A stretch of 48,002 nt of DNA. Origin: Paenarthrobacter nitroguajacolicus JCM 14115. GTDB lineage: Bacteria; Actinomycetota; Actinomycetes; Actinomycetales; Micrococcaceae. Below are positions 32,546 to 41,860 of this stretch, piece after piece. A program made the translations under genes and the position numbers. The stretch is taken from contig BBFS01000027.1 in assembly GCA_001313365.1 (NCBI GenBank), forward strand, positions 1-48,002, given 5' to 3'. Position 1 is the first letter of the stretch, and every line of letters starts with the position of its first letter. Under the pieces are notes generated by a model. The model made no database searches, had not been told where the DNA came from, and saw only the letters and a program-made list of their open reading frames with translations.

Positions 32546-33684
32546 ATGCCTGAAACAGAAATCCGCAAGGGCCTTGCCGGCGTCGTGGTGGACTACACCG
32601 CCGTCTCGAAGGTCAACCCGGACACCAACTCGCTGCTGTACCGCGGATACCCGGTCCAGGAACTCGCCGCCAAGTGCAGCTTCGAAGAAGTCGCGTACCT
32701 GCTGTCGAACGGCGAACTGCCTGACCAAGCCCAGTTGGCAGAGTTCACGGCACGTGAGCGCGCGAGCCGTCCACTGGACCCCGTGGTGAAGCAGGCCATC
32801 GACGCGTTGCCTCTGGGCTGTCATCCCATGGATGTCTGCCGTACGGCGGCGTCGGTGCTCGGCGCCCGGCACGAGTTGGCTGAGGATTCATCTCCCGAAG
32901 CCAACATGAGCAAGGCCATCGATCTATGGGCAGCGATGCCCGCGGCTGTGGCTTATGACCAGCGCCGCCGCCGCGGCCAGGACGTCGTTGAGCCGCGTGA
33001 GGATCTGGACTACTCGGCCAACTTCCTCTGGATGACGTTCGGCGAAGAGCAGGTCCCCCCCGAGGTCGTGGAAGCCTTCAACGTCTCCATGATCCTGTAC
33101 GCGGAGCACTCCTTAAACGCCTCCACCTTCACCGCCCGCGTCGTCACGTCCACCTTGTCGGACCTACACTCGTCCGTGACCGCCGCGATCGGTGCCCTCA
33201 AGGGCCCGCTGCACGGCGGGGCCAACGAAGCCGTCATGCACACCTTCGACGAAATCGGCATCCGCAGCGAAGAATCCCTCCAGGAGGCTGCCACCCGCGC
33301 CAAGCATGGATGGAAGACGCCCTGGCCCAAAAGAAGAAAGTCATGGGCTTCGGACACCGCGTCTACAAGCACGGCGACTCCCGCGTGCCCACCATGAAAG
33401 CCGCCCTGGACAAGATGATCGCCCACTACGGACGTCCCGAACTCCTGGGTCTCTACAACGGCTTGGAGCAAGCCATGGACGAAGCCAAGGCCATCAAACC
33501 CAACCTCGACTACCCCGCCGGCCCCACCTACCACCTCATGGGATTCGACACCCCGACCTTCACTCCCTTGTTCGTCGCCAGCCGCATCACCGGCTGGACC
33601 GCCCACATCATGGAACAGGTCGCCTCCAACTCCCTCATCCGCCCGCTGAGCGAATACAACGGCGTGGAACAGCGGGCCATTTAG
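32546..33684 (+). CDS. prpC: 2-Methylcitrate synthase, one frameshift
   Basis: A citrate-synthase-family enzyme of about 378 residues that joins propionyl-CoA and oxaloacetate. ATG 32546 follows AAAGGAG. Motifs: GLAGVVVDYTAVSKVNPDTN, LLYRGYPVQELAAKCSFEEV, GPLHGGANEAVMH (catalytic His), VMGFGHRVYKHGDSR (catalytic His) and MGFDTPTFTPLF (catalytic Asp). One break lies near 33306 (one surplus base in CATGGATGG). Its small-enzyme features and the adjacent prp genes favour methylcitrate over citrate synthesis. It should be translated from its own site although the prpB frame runs into it. Confidence 0.92.
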
Positions 33685-33808
33685 TCAGCCTCCGCTCGCC
33701 CAAAAACTGCGGTGGGGCGCCGGGTGATCACACGGATCATCAAACTATCGCAACGTACAAGCGCCCCCCCACCGCTCCCTTGCAGAGATATCGCAATGAC
33801 AGGAAACC

Positions 33809-34096
33809 ATGGACGTTCACTTGCAGCCCGACTGGCAGCGTGCTTTGGGGGCAGTACGTGGTGATACGACGCCACGGGAAGTTCGTACGATCAGGAACAG
33901 TCGCAGCCGTCACACCCGACGGTTCCATCGTCTGGATCTCAGCAGAAGGAGCATCTCAGCGCCAGATGTTCGTGGGGGGGACGAAGGTTACGAAGTCTAC
34001 TCCCGCTATTCATGGGATCCGCAACCTGCCTCATCGCAGACCTACCAAATGAGGAATGGCGCGTCACCTGTTGACGGCTCAGCAGGTGGCTCGTGA
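33809..34096 (+). CDS. Hypothetical protein of about 95 aa, frameshifted
   Basis: Starting ATG 33809 (MDVHLQPDWQRAL), the frame shifts at the G5 run near 33847-33851 to QYVVIRRHGKFVRSGTVAAV and TPDGSIVWISAEGASQRQMF, then at the G7 run near 33974-33980 back to DEGYEVYSRYSWDP. The middle part looks like a small beta-barrel with alternating hydrophobic residues. I do not recognise a named family. It ends 5 bases from the convergent SDR gene. Confidence 0.5.
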   Translation: MDVHLQPDWQRALGAVRGDTTPREVRTIRNSRSRHTRRFHRLDLSRRSISAPDVRGGDEGYEVYSRYSWDPQPASSQTYQMRNGASPVDGSAGGS

Positions 34097-34101
34097 CAGC
34101 T

Positions 34102-34887
34102 TCAGACTGGCGGACGTGATGTGATGCCTCCGTCGACCGTGACAATTGTCCCTGATGTATAGGCAGAGCGCGGCGAGGCAAGAAAAGCGAACAGATCAGC
34201 AACCTCTCGGACACGTGCGGCACGCCCTAACGGATATCGAGCCAGGAGTTCCGGGTAGCGGTTCTCGTCACCGAACTTCTTTAGAGCGCGAGCCTTCAAG
34301 AGCCCAAGTATGCGATCTGTTGCCACCGGGCCGGGATTCACTCCCAGGACGCGAATGCCATCCTCAAGGCTTTTGCCCCCCAATGCCCGCGTAAAGGCCA
34401 TCAGCGCAGCATTACCCGTCGAGCCGGCAGTATCGTCGAAGTCGGGGTTTTCACCACCATTTCCGATGTTATTCAGGATCACGCCATTACCTGCATGACG
34501 CATCCGTTCATAAAACATGCGGCATAAATCAATGTAACCAAATACTTTTAGCTGCCATCCGACGCGCCAACGCTCGGCACTCACATCCCACAGGTCACCG
34601 CCTGGAATTGAGCCGGCATTGTTGACCAAAATATCAATAGGCACGTTGATCGTCGCCGCAGCAAATGCTTCAATGGCTTCGGCAGATGAAAGATCATAAT
34701 CGTAGATCATGACCTTGATATTATGCTTATCAACAAGTTGATCCGCCAATATCTACAATTTCTTCTTTGAACGAGCTACGAGGTGGAGATCGCAGCCCTC
34801 TTCTGCAAACACCTCGGCAAGACCTGCGCCTATACCCTGCGACGCTCCTGTTATCAATACCGACCTACCAGCCAATTGAAGATCCAT
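34102..34887 (-). CDS. Short-chain dehydrogenase/reductase, AT-richer than its surroundings
   Basis: About 261 residues from ATG 34887 behind GGAGAAATA. The cofactor motif is VLITGASQGIGAGLAEVFAE, and LVNNAG follows. The catalytic pattern differs: the NNIGNGGENPDFDDTAGSTG stretch replaces the usual Ser...YxxxK, and no clear Tyr-x-x-x-Lys is seen, so activity is doubtful. The C-terminus ends SGTIVTVDGGITSRPP. One break lies near 34752. The base composition is visibly lower in GC than the flanks and codons such as ATA and TTA are used, which suggests recent transfer. It adjoins a truncated glycogen-debranching gene. Confidence 0.75.
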
Positions 34888-35162
34888 TATTTCTCCTCCC
34901 AATGAAAAGCGGCTCAGACGTCTAATCAGTGCTTGTTCACTACTCCAAGTTTGAATCTCACCCCGGGTATCTGTGCATACCAGCCGCCGGTGGTGCTCGA
35001 GGCGAGGTCCGAATATCAAAGCCCAGGGAAATTCCGGTGTGCGAAAGAGCGAATTTTGATGATGGTGGAATATGCCAGAATTTGGAAACTAAGAGGCTGC
35101 CTTCGCGTTTCGTTGCTGGGTCGACTTGAGATGCTTGAGGCTTTGATTAAGATGAACCTCTG

Positions 35163-35508
35163 CTGGCCATTCAGAGTTAGCGACCAGCCGGAAATTACGC
35201 GTGTATCGTGAACGAAAAGACCGTGTGGATGTTCGGAATGAATGTCTCCGTTAGCCGAGGAGATACAGAAGCTTGATCCTTCCACCAGCGTGATGACCCC
35301 GGTCCCTAAGGGACCGGCCGCTGTATCGGCATTCCAACCAGCCAAGACAGGCTCCTCCAGTTTGTGATTGGAAATCTCCGTGCTGGAGCACCAAGTGCGT
35401 TGCGCCCCTTCCAATGGACGCTACGCCCCTCTTCTCCTGACCGCTAGTGGAGGTGGCGACCGGTTGGGAAAGCTCCTGGGGGGGAACAGTGGGGGGGAGG
35501 TCCCTCAT
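35163..35508 (-). pseudogene. Amylo-alpha-1,6-glucosidase (glycogen debranching type), N-terminal fragment
   Basis: From ATG 35508 the frame reads PPQELSQPVATSTSGQEKRG; after a break near 35340 it gives GWNADTAAGPLGTGVITLVE and GSSFCISSANGDIH, then HGLFVHDTRVISGWSLTLNG. This is the N-terminal domain of actinobacterial glycogen-debranching proteins (about 700 residues). Recognisable homology ends at about 35163, after which the frame continues into AT-rich sequence until TAG/TGA near 35016. Most of the gene is missing. The breakpoint coincides with the edge of the AT-rich SDR segment. Confidence 0.65.
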
Positions 35509-36395
35509 GGATGAGGATCAGGGTGGTGGCAGTGGCTGGTCTTGAAGCCCGGCAGTCCGAGTCCACCTTCCGGGGGGGGAGCAAGCATGGCGACGGATAT
35601 TCACAATGGGATGATGCGGCGCTAGTCCGTGCTGTGCAGACGGCGGGCACCTCGCCTGTGCCGATCTTGGCGGGGGATCCAGGGCCGAGACCACATCCGA
35701 GAATGGTGGCAATCGACTCCCGAGCATGGGGAAACAATTGTCCCGCTCGTGCGTTTGGTCAAATGGATACAGTCTCGTCTCCCCGCCGAGAGTTACTGAG
35801 GCGCGGCCCTGAGAACTGCGGATTTGTCGGTTGTTTCGGCCTTCAGCGGCAGGTAGGGGGGGAACCCCCTTGCTCAGACCGAAGGCTCAGCCTCGTAAAG
35901 CTCGAGGCCGAGCCAAGCGTGCAAGACACAGTGCCTAGGTCTCCATAGGGCCTGCGGTCCTCATGCTGCGAAACCGACGGGGGGGCTCCGGTGTGGAGGA
36001 GGCTTTGAAGAAAGGTGAAGAGGCTGCTCATGAGATTCCCTTACGTTCGTAGGCGCCAGCGAGTTGGGAAGCTGATCTGGCTGTACAAGTCGTCATTCCG
36101 ACCCGACAACACCAGTATGTGTTCTGCATCACCGCCTGACTGTGACTTATGGCACGCTAGAGAGGAACTTCAGGCACAGGCGAAGCTTTCCAGCTCCCTA
36201 TGACTTTTGCGTGTCTGAAGGGGGGGCCGCCGTGTTTCACTAGGCATGTAGCAGCGTCGGATCAACGGGCTCGCCGGCGACCGTTACGCAAACGGCGGTT
36301 GGGCCTTCAATGAAGAGGGTGATCCGTGCCGGGATAAAGAGGGCGCTAGGGGATTTCTGATGTGCCAACGAGGACATGTTCCGACAAAATCCGCG
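35509..36395. other. Stretch of about 890 bases without a recognisable gene
   Basis: Several short frames on both strands overlap here, none with family motifs. A 43-residue minus frame near 36238-36375 (containing ITLFIEGPTAVCVTVAGEP) looks protein-like but has no context. G6-G8 runs are frequent. The region may be decayed remains next to the truncated debranching gene. Confidence 0.35.
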
Positions 36396-37120
36396 TCAGG
36401 CGGTGTTCAGTCCAACGGTGAGGCCCCCCCACATACATAGAGTGTTTGTCCTGTCACGAATCCGGCAGGCTCGCCAAGGAAGAACGTCGCAGCGTGAGCG
36501 ACATCTGAAGGCTGCCCGAGCCGTCCCACGGGTACCGATGCCTTGATTGCCTCGGTCCGGGGGGGCGAGTCTTCGGGGTTGGCCTGTAGGAACAGGTCGG
36601 TGGCGATTGGTCCCGGACCGATCGCATTCACCGTGATCCCATGACGTCCCAGTTCCAGTGCCCAAACACGGGTGATGCCAATAAGGCCGGCCTTCGCTGC
36701 GGCATAAGCTGTTCGAAGTTCTTTGCCCAGCGCAGCCCTGGAAGACATGTTGACGATACGTCCGAAACCAGCGACCTTCATTCCCGGGAGCACAGCCTGC
36801 GTGCACTGCACCGCGGAGCGGAGATTCAATGCATATGATGCATCCACCTGCTGCAGTGTCTGCTCCTCCAGCGAGGCTGGAAACACCGCACCGACGTTGT
36901 TCACCAGACGTGTGATCGGACCATCTTGGAGTACCTCTTGCAGGGCACTAGCAGTACTTTCTGAGTCGGACAGATCAACCTGGATGGAGCGCCCGGCCGC
37001 GGCGGCGTCCCGATCGAGTACGACAACGTCCCATCCTCGTTCCAGGCCGGCTTCTACGATCGCTCGGCCGATGCCGGAAGCACCTCCGGTCACGAGGAGA
37101 CGTTCTGTTTGCGGACTCAT
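36396..37120 (-). CDS. Short-chain dehydrogenase/reductase (FabG-like)
   Basis: About 241 residues from ATG 37120 behind GAAGGATA. The cofactor motif is LLVTGGASGIGRAIVEAGLE, then VDLSDSES, LVNNVGAVFP and the catalytic region IVNMSSRAALGKELRTAYAA followed by AKAG (Ser, Tyr, Lys present). Near the end it reads EPAGFVTGQTLYVCGG; removing one base from the G6 run near 36422-36427 gives the normal ending LTVGLNTA at 36396, otherwise it stops at 36407. It is the last gene of an operon with a cyclase-family hydrolase, VOC protein and FAD monooxygenase, and may oxidise or reduce a ring-derived alcohol or ketone. Confidence 0.88.
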
Positions 37121-37151
37121 ATTATCCTTCTTCAAGTCGTGGCCACCGGCG

Positions 37152-38235
37152 TCACTGGGGGATCCGGTGGCACCGGGGGGGAGATTTAGTGGTGGGGGCT
37201 GTCAACAGGCACCTGGTCCTGCCGGTTCTTCTGAGGTGGAGTGCCAAGTCGCTGAGCCACCATAGTTCGCCCAGATGAACCCCCCCGAGGCGGAACAGAC
37301 AGAGCTCATGCAGCGGTAGCACAGGGTTGCCCGACATAAAGTTCGCTGGCGGAAACGCCTCGACTGCGTGGTTATCTGCGGCGATTGCAGCGACTCCGGA
37401 GTCACGGATCCATGACCGCAGTACGGAGTCGTTGCCATCCAGCAATGCACCACGATCTGCCAGATCATGTGACGACCGTCCTTCCGCCAGAGCACGTGCG
37501 AATCCTGTGTGCAAGAGAAGGATGTCGCCCGACTCGACGTGGGCGCCGATTGCGTCCATCGCTGTGAGAAGTTCACGGCCATTTATCACCCGGCGTTGCG
37601 GCCCAAAATGGTCTTCAAGGTCGACCAGCACGGCCCTGCCTTGGACGCCGTGCCGTGCCATGTGGGAGATATCAACCGGACCGGCGTCACTCGTCGATGC
37701 AGTCCCAGTCTCGGCACCAAAGGTATGAGACAGGCTCGCCAGGCCAGCATCTGCGGGTTCCTTCGGCCCGATAACATCACGATCGGCGCGCCAACCGTTG
37801 TAATAGACGATCTCTGGAACGCCGTCCCCCATCGGAGTCGAAACGTGCCCCCGACGTGTCCGAATGCGTCCCACTGAGTGGAGAACTGGGTATGCAGGAC
37901 GACCAGATCATCGCTCACCACATCGGACGCGCCCTCAAACGCAACACCCATGTCACAATGAAAGTTCACGTGGCCATTGCGCAATGTTGGTCTCACGATC
38001 GGCGGAAGCTGTGCGCGCTCAGGGTTACGCCGCGTGGCTGGTCGAGCGGAAGCGACAGGCTGAACGTGTGCCCGTCCTGTACCTCGCTGACACCCTTGAG
38101 GACCTGTTCAGGTCCGATGAGGTTAAGCCGGCCGAGACGGTCGTTGGGGGGGCCGAAGTCGCCCCAGGTTGAACCCTCCGGTCTCTCCCGCCACGCGGGA
38201 GCAAACCGACCGTGCCCGGATTGACTGGTGGACAT
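37152..38235 (-). CDS. Cyclase-family metal-dependent hydrolase (kynurenine formamidase-like), frameshifted
   Basis: About 350 residues. N-terminal GRFAPAWRERPEGSTWGDFG and NDRLGRLNLIGPEQVLKGV are typical of the long bacterial cyclase-family proteins. The metal site region is VVLHTQFSTQWDAFGHVG, the variant HxxxSTQWDxxxH of the family motif. GPVDISHMARHGVQGRAVLV, DILLLHTGFARALAEG and AIAADNHAVEAFPPANF follow. Breaks lie near 38145, 38000 and in the 37830-37875 stretch, partly at G runs, and near 37275. ATG 38235 or TTG 38244 (overlapping the VOC stop) may be the start. Known members hydrolyse amides or cyclic compounds; here the substrate is unknown. Confidence 0.78.
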
Positions 38236-38240
38236 TTGGG

Positions 38241-38687
38241 TCAACGCAGCAGCTGATGGACTTCGATTACGTTACCTGCAGGGTCGGTCAGGAATATCTG
38301 GTCCCAGTCCTTGACCGCCCACTCGCCGTAGTCGGAAAACGGGATGTTCTTCTCGGTGAGCTGTTTACGGACGGCGTCAAGATCGTCCGTCCGGAAGGCA
38401 AAGTGTCCGGTCAAGAGCGGATTGATGCTGTGTCCCATCAGCGGTCCGATGTACGCCTGCCGCCTGCCTGCGTGGATCTGCAGCTCGTCGCCGCCTCCTG
38501 CATCGAAGAACCCGACGTTATCGCGCCAGCTCTCATCGTCCTCGGCCTTTCCATCGGCTTCGTGACCGATATGGTCAATCATCGGCGGCATCGGCATCTT
38601 TTCAAGTCCGAGCACCTCGGAGTAGAAGTTGTGCAGCTCCTCCATATTGTCAGAAACCACGTTAACGTGGTGGAGTCTCAGTTCCAT
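38241..38687 (-). CDS. VOC (glyoxalase/bleomycin resistance/dioxygenase) family protein
   Basis: An intact single-unit VOC protein of about 148 residues. ATG 38687 begins MELRLHHVNVVSDNMEELHN and follows GGAAAAGGAAC; an upstream ATG at 38708 is possible. Paired beta-alpha-beta-beta-beta units show the metal-ligand positions His in LHHVNV, His in LLTGHFAFRTDDLDAV and Glu in DPAGNVIEVHQLL. Its neighbours are a FAD monooxygenase upstream and a cyclase-family hydrolase downstream, so it may isomerise or cleave a hydroxylated intermediate. Its stop nearly overlaps the next start, which indicates an operon. Confidence 0.85.
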   Translation of the reverse strand: MELRLHHVNVVSDNMEELHNFYSEVLGLEKMPMPPMIDHIGHEADGKAEDDESWRDNVGFFDAGGGDELQIHAGRRQAYIGPLMGHSINPLLTGHFAFRTDDLDAVRKQLTEKNIPFSDYGEWAVKDWDQIFLTDPAGNVIEVHQLLR

Positions 38688-38776
38688 TGTTGGTTGTTCC
38701 TTTTCCATAGGTAGTTTCAACGCCGAGAGGCGTCGGCACGTGGGTGGTCAAGTTTGGGGCGGGTGCAGAGCGGTGT

Positions 38777-38789
38777 TGTCTGTCAGACA
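38777..38789. promoter_or_regulatory. Perfect palindrome between monooxygenase and VOC genes
   Basis: TGTCTGTCAGACA is a 13-base perfect inverted repeat around a central T. It overlaps the monooxygenase stop codon. It could be an internal operator or a weak hairpin; its function is unknown. Confidence 0.3.
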
Positions 38790-40013
38790 GGCGAAAAGGC
38801 ACTTTCGCGATCGGCCACGAATTCGTGGACCCATGCCAGATGGCGCTGCCACATATCGGGCGCAGCGAGGCGGGCGTTCCGAGCTTCCGCCAGTGGGCCG
38901 TCCGGGAGGTGGAGCACGTCCGCGGTGGTGATTGAAGCGATCTGGACACGCCGGGTTCTTTCCTCCCGCAAATCTTGGAAGCGTTTCCGGGCAATCTCCA
39001 GATCGTAGTTTCCGGCTATGGCGTCGACAAGGCAGTCAGCCAGAACGATTGCGTCCTCTATGGACTGGTTCGCACCCTGACCGTGATGGGGCACCAAGGC
39101 GTGGGCAGCATCGCCCAGGAGCGTGACGCGTCCCTTGCTCCATGAGTGCAGTGGCGGTCGGTGAAACAGGCCCCCCCAGCGTTCGCCGGACGGCGCCGCA
39201 CTGATCATCTGGATGACGGCCGGGTGCCAGCCTCGAAAGCGGCGACGTGTGCGCCCGGCTCGCTGGGAGCGACCCAGGCCCGGTCCGGCCACGGCCCGTA
39301 GTGCCGCTTCACCAGCAGGAAGTTGTGGTCACCGTTGCCAATTGGGTAGTGCAGCAAGTGCCCACCCGGTCCTATCCACGAACTGCATGGCGTCCGGATC
39401 CGGCAACAAGTCGAGTTGTTCGGGTGCAACGATTCCACGCCAGCCGAAGCATCCCGAGAATTGGACATCATCGTAACCGACGACGTGGCGACGCAGGAGG
39501 GACTTAGCCCCGTCCGCGCCGATCACCAAGTCGGCCTCCGCCCGGTCCCCCATCGGCGAAGTGCAAAACTGCCGTCGGCCCGGAATCGTCGACGCTCACA
39601 AGCCGCTTTCCGAGATGCAAACCCTCGCGCCCGAGCGCGTCGGAGAGCAACTGTTGAAGAGCGGCGCGGTGGACGCCGTAGTACGGCGCCCCCCCACACT
39701 GATCCAGGTACGCCTGACGCGAGAGTACCCGGCCGAGCTCACGCCCGTCGCGGCCGTCACGGAAGATGAGTCCGTCGACGGCGTTAGCTCGTTCTGCTAG
39801 GCCGGCTCCAATGCCGATGCGGTCGCGAAGGAACCGGGTGGCGTTGGCCGACAGAGCGACGGCAGCGCCGACTTCCGTCAGTTCCTCGGCCTGTTCGTAG
39901 ACCTGTGGGTCCAAGCCTTGACGACGCAGTTCAATAGCAAGGGTGAGCCCTCCGATACCTGCACCCACAATGGCAATTCTCTGCCGTGCTGAGCGGTTCA
40001 CAGTTCCAGTCAT
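38783..40013 (-). CDS. FAD-dependent aromatic monooxygenase (salicylate hydroxylase-like), frameshifted
   Basis: About 409 residues from ATG 40013 behind AAAGGAG. The FAD motif is IAIVGAGIGGLTLAIELRRQ, the DG motif reads LVIGADGAKSLLRRHVVG and the GD motif GRVTLLGDAAHALVPHHGQG. GANQSIEDAIVLADCL is typical of group A flavoprotein hydroxylases. Breaks lie near 39520-39550, 39365, 39235 and at the C6 run 39172-39177. Members hydroxylate salicylate, 3-hydroxybenzoate or 6-hydroxynicotinate using NAD(P)H. It is the first gene of the minus-strand operon and divergent from the MBL-fold gene. Confidence 0.88.
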
Positions 40014-40481
40014 CGTCGACTCCTTTCTTAATTAATTGCTAGCTGGCGAATGAGTGGTAGGGAAGGGTCCTGGCATCGCCAGTGTTTCCAGGAGACCAAG
40101 TGTTCGCCGATTGAGTCGTCACCACCACCGGTCCGGTGATGTGAAAACTGAGCCGAGGTCGCCAAAGTCATGGCCGCCTCATGCGGGCATTTTCAGCAGT
40201 GCGAGGTGTGCCCATGGCAATTCCGGCGACAAAAGTCAGCTTCGGCCGAACTCGTCGGTTGCCGTGTTCAGCGGGAGAGCCAGATGACCTGCGCCCTACA
40301 ATTCCGTTTGATTTGCGCAAGGTCAAGGGTGAACTCCCACGGAGACGGCGCCGGTCACGGCAGGGGGGGACTACTCAGGTCGGGAAGAGTGTGACCTAAG
40401 TAGTCAACCCATTGACCCTACAGCTCATCCGAGGTGTGATAACGGACATGTCATGGACATCAGCAAAGGAGCTATAAAGCC
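40014..40481. other. Divergent intergenic region
   Basis: About 470 bases between the divergent monooxygenase and MBL-fold genes, so both promoters should lie here. CACCGGTCCGGTG near 40128 is a GC-rich inverted repeat. No credible gene is seen. Confidence 0.35.
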
Positions 40482-41394
40482 ATGGAGCAATGGAAAATTG
40501 GAGACATTGTCGTCACAAAAGTCCCGGAGATTGCGGGGGTGGTTCCCCATCGACTTGTGGCTTGCTGTGATGCCGGACTGCACTCTCGAGGCCGTAGAGC
40601 AACTAGAGTGGCTCTCGCCGGAGTACCGGCGGGGTAACGAGATCAACCTGTCAATTCACACACTTCTGGTTGAGACGCCGACCCACAAAATCATCATCGA
40701 TACCGGTGCCGGTAACGGTAAGCAGCGCCAGTGGGAGCTTTTCCACAAATTGGAGACTGATTTCCTGTCGCGCCTCGACGATGTCTGTCCCCGCGACGAG
40801 GTGGACATGGTGATCTGTACGCACCTGCATACAGACCATGTGGGGGGGTGGAACACCCAATTAGTCGATGGCCGGTGGGTTCCTACCTTTCCGCACGCTC
40901 GATACCGCTTCGTCCGCAGTGAATACGACTATTGGACGAAGTATGTCAACGATTCGTCGACCGCTGATTCGTACACGGAGTTTGCGCAGCAGGCTATCGA
41001 CGTTCATGAGGTGTACCGAGATTCCATCGCACCCATCGTGGAGGCCGGACTGGTGGACTGGCTTGAGCCCAACCAGGAAGTGGTCCCGGGGGGGTGACAG
41101 TCATCAGTACGCCCGGACATACCCCCCGGCCATGTGTCAGTCCTGCTGGAGTCCGGTGACGAGACAGCGTCATCGCGGGTGATCTGTTCCACGCTCAAGC
41201 CCAAGTCGGACGGTCGGACTGGTCTGTTCAGATGGACACTACCCCCCACGAAAGCAACCGAGACTCGGCGCACCTTCCTGGAAAGGTTCGCCGACACTTC
41301 CACTCTCGTGCTGGGTAGCCATTTCGGCACTCCCACTGGCAATTACATACAACGAGATGGTGACTCGTTCAAACTTGTACCTGCCAAGGACTAA
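40482..41394 (+). CDS. MBL-fold metallo-hydrolase, frameshifted
   Basis: About 300 residues from ATG 40482 behind AAAGGAG. It starts MEQWKIGDIVVTKVPEIAG; removing one base from the G5 run near 40536-40540 gives GWFPIDLWLAVMPDCTLEAV and EQLEWLSPEYRRGNEINL. The zinc motif is ICTHLHTDHVGGW (HxHxDH). After a break at the G7 run 41089-41095 it reads TPGHTPGHVSVLLESGDE, then, after another shift, VIAGDLFHAQAQVGRSDW and LVLGSHFGTPTGNYIQRDG. This is a lactonase/esterase-like MBL protein; hydrolysis of a lactone or ester intermediate of the neighbouring pathway is plausible. Confidence 0.83.
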
Positions 41395-41440
41395 CTGCCA
41401 ATAGCCTCACCGGCTGTGGTCACTGCCAAACGCAAACATC

Positions 41441-41474
41441 AGTGCTCCCGCGTGAGTCCTCACGCGGGAGCACT
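41441..41474. terminator. Perfect hairpin after the MBL-fold gene
   Basis: AGTGCTCCCGCGTGAG (41441-41456) pairs perfectly with 41459-41474 over a 2-base nominal loop. There is no T run, so Rho-independent termination is possible but not certain. Confidence 0.65.
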
Positions 41475-41860
41475 GTCCCAGTTCCCAGAGTTCAAGCCGC
41501 CTGTTGTGCACAACGCTGAGACCCGCCTGGAGCATCCATCCCGCGCGTCCGGCTCCTGTGACACGAGCTGTCTCCACAATAGGCACCACCACGCCGTCAG
41601 TACCCTGGCCCCCCGACTCCCCCTATCGCGTGTCCTAGGTCACACGCAGTGTGCATCGAAGTCATCGATCCGGGAAGAAAAAAACGACAGTATTTTGGCA
41701 ACAAGGAAACGGAAGACCATCAATACAGCATCGCCGTGCTGGACAATTGCCGCCGATCCTTGAAAAAAGATGCACGACTCGGCTACGGGCTGCCAATGCT
41801 GTCCGATTAGATGCACTCGCTTACGCACAAGCCACACTCCCAAACGAAAGGAACGCGAGC
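41475..41860. other. Intergenic region upstream of the hydrolase-LLM module
   Basis: About 385 bases. It contains the second copy of the shared palindrome and an A-rich stretch near 41675. Short frames on both strands are not credible genes. Confidence 0.35.
41641..41653. promoter_or_regulatory. Shared palindrome CACAC-GCA-GTGTG, copy 2
   Basis: CACACGCAGTGTG is a perfect 13-base inverted repeat, 208 bases before the alpha/beta hydrolase start. It matches the site at 21081-21093 in 12 of 13 bases when read on the other strand. Confidence 0.5.

Noticed and set aside
35511..35948. 145-residue plus-strand frame
   Set aside because: Composition is irregular, no motif is recognisable, and overlapping frames of similar length exist on the other strand.
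36238..36375. Short minus-strand frame with ITLFIEGPTAVCVTVAGEP
   Set aside because: Protein-like but about 43 residues with no ribosome binding site or context; may be a decayed remnant.
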